Shown: piece after piece, positions 38,171 through 45,287 of the stretch
How the letters are laid out: every line of letters starts with the position of its first letter
Numbering within the stretch: the first letter of the stretch is position 1
NCBI GenBank assembly: GCA_020845935.1
Contig: JADLEV010000087.1
Span: 1-45,287 of the forward strand
DNA from: Gammaproteobacteria bacterium
Lineage (GTDB): Bacteria; Pseudomonadota; Gammaproteobacteria; Ga0077536
Direction: 5' to 3'
DNA length: 45,287 nucleotides
Made by a program: the position numbers and the translations under genes
The notes under the pieces: model-generated
The model's input: only the letters and a program-made list of their open reading frames with translations
Told to the model about the DNA's origin: nothing
The model's database searches: none

Positions 38171-39472
38171 ATGAATCTCAATAAAGCATTTTTCTGGTGT
38201 AGCGTCGCCGCCGCGATACTGGCGCCGGCGGCGGCATGGGCGGTGGATGAGCCGGCGCTTGATTCTGGCGATACCGCCTGGATGCTGACCTCCACAGCAC
38301 TCGTGCTGTTCATGACGATACCAGGCCTCGCGTTGTTCTATTCCGGCATGGTACGCAGCAAGAACGTGCTGTCGGTGATGATGCAATGCGTCGCCATCAC
38401 ATCCCTCATCACTTTGCTATGGGTCGTGTTCGGCTACAGCGCCGCCTTCGGCGAGCAGAATCCGTACTGGGGCGGTTTCACCAAGGCGCTGTTGGCGGGG
38501 GTGTCGCCGGAATCGCTGTGGGGAACGATTCCGGAACCATTGTTCATGACGTTCCAGATGACATTTGCAATCATCACTCCGGCGCTGATCGTCGGGGCGT
38601 TCGCCGAGCGCATGAAGTTCTCGGCATTGCTCTTGTTCATGGCCATCTGGTTCGGCGTGGTCTATGTGCCAGTCTGCCATTGGGTCTGGGCCAGCAACGG
38701 CTGGCTGTTCAACAAGGGCATCATCGACTTTGCCGGTGGCACCGTGGTGCATATCAATGCCGGTATCGCCGGACTGGTCGCGGCGCTGGTCGTTGGCAAG
38801 CGCCGCGGTTACCCGACGACGCCAATGGCACCACACAACGTCGGCTACACGGTGATCGGCGCGGCGATGCTGTGGGTCGGATGGTTCGGCTTCAATGCTG
38901 GCAGTGCGCTGATGGCCAATGGTACCGCCGGCATGGCCATGGCGGTGACGCAGATCGCCGCCGCGTGTGCCGCGCTTGGCTGGATGTTCTGCGAATGGAA
39001 GCTGCATGGCAAACCGAGTGTGCTTGGCATCGCTTCGGGTGCGGTCGCCGGGCTGGTCGCGATAACACCGGCGTCGGGCACAGCCGGGCCGCTGGGCGCG
39101 ATCGCCATCGGCTTCATTGCCGGGGGCTGCTGCTTCATATCCGCAGTCAAGCTGAAGCGGAAACTTGGCTACGACGATTCGTTGGACGTATTCGGCGTAC
39201 ACGCGGTTGGCGGCATCATCGGCGCGCTGTTGTCGGGTGTGTTCTGCGCGGAATCGCTTGGCGGCACTGGCTTCTTGGTGGGCGCCGGCACGATGGGCGG
39301 TCAGCTCGCCGCGCAAGCCCTCGGCGGTGGTTCGACGCTGGTCTACAGCGGTGCCGTCAGCTTCGTCATTCTCAAAGCGCTCGATGCGGTGATCGGCCTG
39401 CGCGTGAACGAGAGCGACGAAACGGAAGGACTCGACATCGCGTTGCACGACGAGCGCGGCTACAACCTGTAA
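38171..39472 (+). CDS. amtB: Ammonium transporter AmtB (copy 1)
   Basis: A 433-residue ammonium channel with a cleaved signal peptide (about 1-24, ends AWA) and 11 transmembrane helices. The external recognition region has FQMTFAIITPALI and GAFAERMKF. The twin channel histidines are seen in VVHINAG and in DVFGVHAVGG. The C-terminal tail EGLDIALHDERGYNL is the GlnK-docking segment. It follows glnK copy 1 by 22 nt. Confidence 0.96.
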   Translation: MNLNKAFFWCSVAAAILAPAAAWAVDEPALDSGDTAWMLTSTALVLFMTIPGLALFYSGMVRSKNVLSVMMQCVAITSLITLLWVVFGYSAAFGEQNPYWGGFTKALLAGVSPESLWGTIPEPLFMTFQMTFAIITPALIVGAFAERMKFSALLLFMAIWFGVVYVPVCHWVWASNGWLFNKGIIDFAGGTVVHINAGIAGLVAALVVGKRRGYPTTPMAPHNVGYTVIGAAMLWVGWFGFNAGSALMANGTAGMAMAVTQIAAACAALGWMFCEWKLHGKPSVLGIASGAVAGLVAITPASGTAGPLGAIAIGFIAGGCCFISAVKLKRKLGYDDSLDVFGVHAVGGIIGALLSGVFCAESLGGTGFLVGAGTMGGQLAAQALGGGSTLVYSGAVSFVILKALDAVIGLRVNESDETEGLDIALHDERGYNL

Positions 39473-40099
<627 letters not shown>

Positions 40100-40127
40100 C
40101 ACGCCAGGCGGTCCGGCAAGGAAGGAC

Positions 40128-41447
40128 ATGACGGAGGGCAATGCCGTGAAACGTACGACTGCATTCGCATGGGTGGTCGCTGCCGGTGTAGCGCCTGCAG
40201 TGGCGTTTGCCGAGGTCGACAGTGGCGATACGGCCTGGTTGTTGACCTCGACCGTGCTGGTGCTGTTCATGACCTTGCCCGGGCTCGCGCTGTTCTACGG
40301 TGGCTTGGTGCGATCGAAGAACGTTCTGTCGGTATTGATGCAGTGCTTCGCCTTGGCCTGCCTGATGACGCTGGTTTGGGTTGCCATCGGTTACGGCCTT
40401 TCGTTCGGCAACGGCGGCAGCTTCAACCGCTTCATTGGTGGCGGAAACCTGCTGTTGTCCGGACTGTCGCTGGCGCAGGTACACAATACCGTTCCGGAAA
40501 CCGTCTTTCTGATGTTCCAGATGACGTTCGCGATCATCACCCCCGCCTTGATCATCGGTGGCTTTGCGGAACGGATGAAATTTGCCACGGTGCTGGTGTT
40601 CAGCGTGATCTGGCTGCTGCTGGTGTATGCCCCGGTGTGTCATTGGGTCTGGGGCGGCGGCTGGTTGGCGGAGCGCGGCTTTTACGATTTTGCCGGTGGT
40701 ACGGTGGTCCATATCAACGCAGGAGTCGCCTCGATCGTCGCCGCGAAGATGATCGGCCGGCGCCGTGGCTTCCCGGCGACGGCGATGCCGCCGCACAATC
40801 TGACGTTGACGATGGCCGGTGCTTCGATGCTGTGGGTCGGCTGGTTTGGTTTCAATGCCGGCAGCGCGGTAGCAGCCGATGCCAATGCGGGCATGGCAAT
40901 GCTGGTGACTCACATAGCCGCCGCCTCCGGATCGATGGCGTGGATGTCGATGGAATGGGTCAAGCACGGCAAGCCGAGCGTGCTCGGAATCGTGACCGGC
41001 ATGGTCGCCGGTCTCGGTGCGATTACCCCGGCCTCCGGATACGTTGGACCGATGGGTGCTTTGCTCATCGGTGTGACCGCAGGCATCGTCTGCTACTTTG
41101 CAACCCAGTTCATCAAGCGCAGTCTCCGGATAGACGATGCGCTCGATGTGTTTCCCGTGCATGGTGTCGGCGGCATGATGGGTACCTTATTCGCCGGCTT
41201 GCTCGCGGTACCAATGCTGGGAGGGGTTGGCATGGGCAGGAACTCCATTACCGGCGTGCAGAATTCACTCGGTGAACAAGTGTTGCTGCAATTCACCGGT
41301 GTCGTCGCGACAGTCGCCTGGTGCGGCGTGCTGACCTGGATTCTGCTGCGCATCCTGGATGCAACCATGGGCCTGCGCGTGAGTCCGGAACAGGAAACTC
41401 AGGGCCTCGACCTTGCGGAGCACGACGAGCGCGGTTACATCCTGTAG
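40128..41447 (+). CDS. amtB: Ammonium transporter AmtB (copy 2)
   Basis: A 439-residue ammonium channel. ATG 40128 has AAGGA at 40118-40122. A GTG at 40146, with GGAGGG eight bases upstream, would give a cleaner signal peptide (MKRTTAFAWVVAAG, cleavage near AFA) and is a real alternative. The channel histidines (VVHINAG, DVFPVHGVGG), FQMTFAIITPALI and the tail GLDLAEHDERGYIL are conserved. It is more divergent from copy 1 than the two P-II proteins are from each other. Confidence 0.95.
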   Translation: MTEGNAVKRTTAFAWVVAAGVAPAVAFAEVDSGDTAWLLTSTVLVLFMTLPGLALFYGGLVRSKNVLSVLMQCFALACLMTLVWVAIGYGLSFGNGGSFNRFIGGGNLLLSGLSLAQVHNTVPETVFLMFQMTFAIITPALIIGGFAERMKFATVLVFSVIWLLLVYAPVCHWVWGGGWLAERGFYDFAGGTVVHINAGVASIVAAKMIGRRRGFPATAMPPHNLTLTMAGASMLWVGWFGFNAGSAVAADANAGMAMLVTHIAAASGSMAWMSMEWVKHGKPSVLGIVTGMVAGLGAITPASGYVGPMGALLIGVTAGIVCYFATQFIKRSLRIDDALDVFPVHGVGGMMGTLFAGLLAVPMLGGVGMGRNSITGVQNSLGEQVLLQFTGVVATVAWCGVLTWILLRILDATMGLRVSPEQETQGLDLAEHDERGYIL

Positions 41448-41582
41448 TTGCGCGTTGGCGTCGGGCCTGGTGCGTTTGTCCCTTGCTCCATGCCGGCGGA
41501 GCAGCCTTTAATTCACGGGAACCGACGCATACAATAGTTCGCCCGCGCACGCGGGTTGTCCCCCACGTTTTCGAGAGGCACG

Positions 41583-42629
41583 ATGGCTACGCAGCTGGTA
41601 GAAAAATCCGTATTGAAGACGCTCGTTCCGCCGAGCGCGCTCAATCCGGAGAATTTTCAGGAACTGGCGGGAAAGGCCTTCGTCGAGGAAGTAGCCGCTG
41701 GCAAGCTGATATTCAAGCTCGGCGATACCGATCGCAAAACGGTCTATCTGCTTGAAGGCCAGGTCGCGCTCGAAGACCGCGAGGGCAAGCAGACGGTCCT
41801 GACAGGAGGCACCGAACGGACCAAGCATCCCATGGACACGCATCAACCGCGCCAGCACCTGGCGCGCGCATTGACTGCCTGTCGCATTACCCGGTTCGAC
41901 AGCGACCTGCTGGATATCCTGCTGACCTGGGATCAATTGTCCGGCATTGAGGTCAGCGAGATTCAATCAGACGCAGAGTCTCCTGCTGGCGATTGGATGA
42001 CCCGAATTCTTCAGTCTCGCGCATTCTTGCAAGTACCTCCGGCGAACATTCAGGCAATGTTCATGCGCATTCAGGAGATCCCCGTCAAAGCCGGTCAGGT
42101 GATCATCAATCAGGGTGATGAAGGAGACTACTACTACATCATCAAACACGGCGTTGCCCGCGTCTCGCGCAGTTCGAAAACCGGTACACCATTGACGCTG
42201 GCTACGTTGCGCGATGGGGATGCCTTTGGCGAAGAGGCCCTGTTGTCGGAAGCGAAGCGTAACGCGACCGTGACGATGGAGGCCGACGGTGCGCTGATGC
42301 GACTGTCCAAGGACGATTTCAATGCCTTGCTGAAAGAACCGATGCTGAACTGGATCGGCATGCCGGAAGCCAAGGAAAAGGTGCGCCAGGGCGCGAAATG
42401 GCTCGACGTCCGGCTCGAAAGCGAGCACGCCAATTCCGGTTTGCCGGACAGCCTGAATATCCCCTTGTTCATGCTGCGCTTGAAGGCGGAAACGCTCGAC
42501 CCGAGAGTGCCATACGTCATCTATTGTGATACCGGGCGGCGCAGTTCGGCGGCAGCATTCCTGCTGGGTGAACGTGGATTGCGCGCGTTCGTGTTGCAAG
42601 GCGGATTGACCGCACATGCCGGGAAGTGA
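41583..42629 (+). CDS. Double cyclic-nucleotide-binding domain protein fused to rhodanese
   Basis: A 348-residue cytoplasmic protein. A degenerate first cyclic-nucleotide-binding-like domain (about 20-120) is followed by a better one (about 145-260: FGEEALLSEAKRNATV, the phosphate cassette region). A C-terminal rhodanese domain follows (about 265-345) with a catalytic-loop Cys in YCDTGRRSSA. ATG 41583 has a GAGAGG site upstream. Such fusions appear in gammaproteobacteria as uncharacterised proteins that may sense a nucleotide and act on sulfane sulfur. Function not established. Confidence 0.85.
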   Translation: MATQLVEKSVLKTLVPPSALNPENFQELAGKAFVEEVAAGKLIFKLGDTDRKTVYLLEGQVALEDREGKQTVLTGGTERTKHPMDTHQPRQHLARALTACRITRFDSDLLDILLTWDQLSGIEVSEIQSDAESPAGDWMTRILQSRAFLQVPPANIQAMFMRIQEIPVKAGQVIINQGDEGDYYYIIKHGVARVSRSSKTGTPLTLATLRDGDAFGEEALLSEAKRNATVTMEADGALMRLSKDDFNALLKEPMLNWIGMPEAKEKVRQGAKWLDVRLESEHANSGLPDSLNIPLFMLRLKAETLDPRVPYVIYCDTGRRSSAAAFLLGERGLRAFVLQGGLTAHAGK

Positions 42630-42680
42630 CTCCTGACGCTACCGACAACCGCGACCGCGGTACCGCCTGATCAGTATTGC

Positions 42681-43481
42681 GTGATCGGCAATCCGGTCGC
42701 GCACAGCAAGTCCCCGCAAATTCACGCGGCATTTGCCGCGCAGACCGGCCAGAACATTTGCTACACCCGTCTGCTGGCTCCGCTCGAAGGTTTCGCGGAG
42801 AGTGCTGCCGCCTTTGCCGCATCGGGTGGGCGCGGCATGAACGTAACCGTGCCGTTCAAGGAGCAGGCATTCCAGCTCGCCCAAGAGCACGGCGAATCGG
42901 CACGACTTGCAGGTGCGGTGAATACGTTGAGCCGTAGCGGGCAGGGCTGGCGTGGCGACAACACCGATGGCGTTGGCCTGCTGCGCGATTTGCACAACAA
43001 CCACGGCTACCTGATTGCCGGACGGCGTGTTCTCGTCTGCGGCGCCGGCGGCGCGGCGCGCGGTGTCCTTGCCGACCTGTTGCGGGAGAGGCCCGCTGCG
43101 CTGGTGGTCGCCAACCGGACGATTGCCCGGGCCGCGGAACTCGTGGCGCGGTTTGGCCGGCACGGTCCAATCACGGCCGCCAACTACCGGGAACTGGTCG
43201 GCCAGTTCGACCTCGTCATCAACGCAACCGCGCTTGGCCTTAGCGATCAGGTTCCGCCACTGGCTGGGAAGCTGCTGGCACCCGGTTGCTGGTGCTACGA
43301 CATGATGTATGGTGACTCGGTGACGGCGTTCCAGCGCTGGGCCATCGCCAACGGTGCCTCGCGTGCCCTCGACGGCCTTGGCATGCTGGTCGAGCAGGCC
43401 GCGGAATCGTTCTACCTCTGGCGCGCCGTGCGCCCGGCAACGGCTCCCGTGATCGCCTCGTTGCGGCATGCCAGTGCATAG
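42681..43481 (+). CDS. aroE: Shikimate dehydrogenase (NADP+)
   Basis: AroE reduces 3-dehydroshikimate in the shikimate pathway. The GTG at 42681 gives 266 residues starting MIGNPVAHSKSP, just short of the usual first strand. In the genome the frame continues upstream as DQYCVIGNP back to the preceding stop, with no ATG/GTG/TTG, so a non-standard start such as CTG at 42633 is possible. Catalytic Lys is in NVTVPFK and Asp in DNTDGVG. The Rossmann loop is GAGGAARG, and YDMMYGDSVT and GLGMLVEQAAESF are present. Confidence 0.93.
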   Translation: MIGNPVAHSKSPQIHAAFAAQTGQNICYTRLLAPLEGFAESAAAFAASGGRGMNVTVPFKEQAFQLAQEHGESARLAGAVNTLSRSGQGWRGDNTDGVGLLRDLHNNHGYLIAGRRVLVCGAGGAARGVLADLLRERPAALVVANRTIARAAELVARFGRHGPITAANYRELVGQFDLVINATALGLSDQVPPLAGKLLAPGCWCYDMMYGDSVTAFQRWAIANGASRALDGLGMLVEQAAESFYLWRAVRPATAPVIASLRHASA

Positions 43482-43521
43482 CATCCTTTAGCACCGCGGC
43501 CCTGGTGCCGATAAAGTCGCC

Positions 43522-44586
43522 GTGCGTTCCATGATATTTCCTGCTTTGGCCTGGGTTGCCCTGGTCGCGACCGGTGTGGCGCGAGCGGACTTCAGTGCCG
43601 GGGTCGCGGCCTACAAGCGCAACGATTTCGCTGCCGCCGCAACGACGTTCCAGACCGCAGCCGCCGCCGGCGATGCGCGCGCCCAGTTCGCGCTCGGTCT
43701 GCTGTACGAAAATGGCGAGGGGGTCGGCCGGAGCGATGCCACCGCGGCGGACTGGTATCGGCGCAGCGCCGAGCAGAATTATGCCAAGGCGCAGGTCAAT
43801 CTGGCGTTGATGTACCAGGCGGGACGCGGCGTCGCCGCCGATCCGAATCAGGCGGCGGTCTGGTTTCTGCGCGCCGCGGAGCAAGGAAATGCCGATGCCG
43901 TCGCGCAGTATCGCCAGATCGCCGCGCAGGGTGACAGCGATGCCCAATGCAAGCTCGGCGCGATGCATTTCCATGGCCGTGGCGTGCCGCGGGATATCGC
44001 GCAGGCTGCCGAGTGGTTCCGCCGTGCCGCGGCAGCGGGCAACGCCCTGGCGATGTTCAATCTCGGCGTACTGTATGAACGAGGTACCGGTGATCCGCGC
44101 GCACCGCAGCAAGCGATATCCTGGTATGAGCAGGCAGCGGCGGCAGGCCACGCACCAGCCAATTACAACCTGGCGCGACTGTACCTGTATGGCACCGGAA
44201 TCGCGCTGAACGCCGAACTCGCGCGCAAGCATCTTGAGCAAGCCGCTGCGGAGGGCATCGGCCGAGCCCAGTTGTTGCTGGCGATGCAGTTTGAACGGGG
44301 CCAACACTGGGCCAGGGATCTCGTCGCCGCACGGCAGTGGTATGAACGCGCCGCGCTCAGCGGCGAGATCGATGCGCAACTGAATCTCGCCTACCTGTAT
44401 GCGCTTGGCGAAGGAGGCGCTCGCGATCGCGCGGCGGCCTATGCGTGGTATCTGGTTGCGGCCGAATCCGGCTCCAAACTCGCCGAGGAAAATATCGCGG
44501 CGCTGAAGCCGGTCCTGTCACGCGAGCAGGTTGCCATTGCCGAGCAGACCGCAACCGGGCTGCGGAATGAGTTGCGGAAACCGTAA
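43522..44586 (+). CDS. Exported Sel1-repeat protein
   Basis: A 354-residue protein with a signal peptide (cleavage near ARA, residue 22) and about eight Sel1-like (alpha/alpha, TPR-related) repeats of 36 residues, each with an A-x-x-x-LG-x-x-Y-x-x-G-x-G pattern followed by WYxxAA. Sel1 repeats form protein-binding solenoids; exported examples often scaffold envelope complexes. The start is GTG 43522 or ATG 43531. No enzyme motif is present. It stands between aroE and the convergent ubiA. Confidence 0.85.
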   Translation: MRSMIFPALAWVALVATGVARADFSAGVAAYKRNDFAAAATTFQTAAAAGDARAQFALGLLYENGEGVGRSDATAADWYRRSAEQNYAKAQVNLALMYQAGRGVAADPNQAAVWFLRAAEQGNADAVAQYRQIAAQGDSDAQCKLGAMHFHGRGVPRDIAQAAEWFRRAAAAGNALAMFNLGVLYERGTGDPRAPQQAISWYEQAAAAGHAPANYNLARLYLYGTGIALNAELARKHLEQAAAEGIGRAQLLLAMQFERGQHWARDLVAARQWYERAALSGEIDAQLNLAYLYALGEGGARDRAAAYAWYLVAAESGSKLAEENIAALKPVLSREQVAIAEQTATGLRNELRKP

Positions 44587-44652
44587 CGGCGCAGCGAATA
44601 GCCACATGCCCTGTCGCGGGCACTCTAACCCGGGTGCTGCGGAAGCGCCGAT

Positions 44653-45287
44653 TCATAACGCATAACTCGCAGCGATACCGACAAACACGCACAGCCCCAC
44701 CCGGTTGTTCAACAGAAAGGCGCGGAAGCACGCGTCGGGCTCGCGGTCCCGAAGCAAATACTGCTGATGGGCGAAGCACAGCGCGGCAATGGCGAGCGCG
44801 AAGAAGTAGGGCCAATGCAGTTTCGCCTGCTGGCCGATCAGCAGCAGGTCGAGCAACAACAACCCTTGCACCACGCCAATCAATAGTCGATCGGCATCGC
44901 CAAACAGTATCGCCGTGGACTTGACCCCGATGCGTAGATCATCCTCGCGGTCGACCATCGCATATTCGGTGTCGTAGGCGATCGGCCACAGGAGGCCGGC
45001 AAGATAGAGCAGCCAGGCCAATGGTGGCGTCGTGCCGGTCTGTGCCGCGAACGCCATCGGGATTGCCCACCCGAACGCTGCGCCGAGATGCACCTGCGGC
45101 AGATAGGTATAGCGCTTCATGAAGGGATAGGTGGCCGCGAGCAGGGCGCCGACGAACGCGAGCCGGATCGTCAGCGCGTTCATTGTCAGGACCAGCGCTC
45201 CGGCACCAAGCAACAGTGCGACGAACAGCACCAGCGCCTCGCTGGGGGTTACCTCACCGGTCGCGAGCGGTCGATCACGGGTGCGAC
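44653..45287 (-). CDS. ubiA: 4-hydroxybenzoate polyprenyltransferase UbiA (5' partial)
   Basis: The C-terminal about 211 residues of UbiA, which prenylates 4-hydroxybenzoate in ubiquinone synthesis; the start lies beyond the right edge. The frame is open to the last base, reading [18 protein letters not shown] just inside it, the typical first-motif flank. The second Asp-rich motif is [17 protein letters not shown]. About six hydrophobic helices follow. It agrees with the nearby ubiK in a ubiquinone-making organism. Confidence 0.94.
   Translation of the reverse strand, partial: RTRDRPLATGEVTPSEALVLFVALLLGAGALVLTMNALTIRLAFVGALLAATYPFMKRYTYLPQVHLGAAFGWAIPMAFAAQTGTTPPLAWLLYLAGLLWPIAYDTEYAMVDREDDLRIGVKSTAILFGDADRLLIGVVQGLLLLDLLLIGQQAKLHWPYFFALAIAALCFAHQQYLLRDREPDACFRAFLLNNRVGLCVFVGIAASYAL

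Overview
The window reads as chromosomal DNA of a high-G+C gammaproteobacterium. The strongest taxonomic cue is the recA-recX-alaS-lysC-csrA block, with a tRNA-Ser(GCU) a few kb further on. Adjacent comM and ubiK, a glnK-amtB locus, pncC, thpR, ubiA and ubiK fit the same assignment. I cannot name a genus. Nearly every base is coding, and long mirror frames on opposite strands are a by-product of the base composition.

Layout. (1) 1-9444: a plus-strand catabolic block. It holds a biotin-dependent carboxyltransferase (5' end cut by the window), a two-subunit B12-dependent methylmalonyl-CoA-mutase-like enzyme, an amidohydrolase, an SDR, a GntR/FCD regulator, a benzoate/2-aminobenzoate-CoA-ligase-like enzyme, and a NarL-type sensor kinase and regulator. 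Several residues that set substrate choice in the mutase and the carboxylase are not the canonical ones, so a CoA-ester pathway other than plain propionate metabolism is likely. (2) 9680-13345: two divergently transcribed paralogous genes, each interrupted at the same place by an in-frame TGA. Read as selenocysteine, both become full-length exported proteins (582 and 547 residues) with a Sec-x-x-Cys site (U-S-T-C and U-S-I-C), and a hairpin able to act as a bacterial SECIS follows each TGA. I regard this pair as the most interesting feature of the window. (3) 13379-18391: a long palindrome/terminator, an EipA (DUF1134) envelope protein and a complete sugar-type ABC importer. (4) 18442-27592: housekeeping genes tadA, pabB-pabC fusion, pncC, thpR, recA, recX, alaS, lysC, csrA. 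(5) 27839-31543: an aldehyde dehydrogenase, an orphan lipoyl-alpha/beta-hydrolase fusion and two small paralogous membrane proteins, lying between csrA and tRNA-Ser. (6) 31866-37541: an ATP/ADP-translocase-like carrier, a divergent lrp-leuA pair, comM and ubiK. (7) 37612-41447: two tandem P-II/ammonium-transporter pairs. The first has a recognisable NtrC site and sigma-54 promoter. (8) 41583-45287: a cyclic-nucleotide-binding/rhodanese fusion, aroE, a Sel1-repeat protein and the 3' part of ubiA.

How the parts fit: the first block imports nothing itself but activates, carboxylates and rearranges a CoA ester under local regulators. The two selenoproteins are predicted to act outside the cytoplasm as thiol/selenol redox proteins of the UGSC-like class, and no Sec-synthesis gene (selA, selB, selC, selD) is present here, so that machinery must be elsewhere in the genome. 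All family assignments come from motif recognition by eye. No database search was run.
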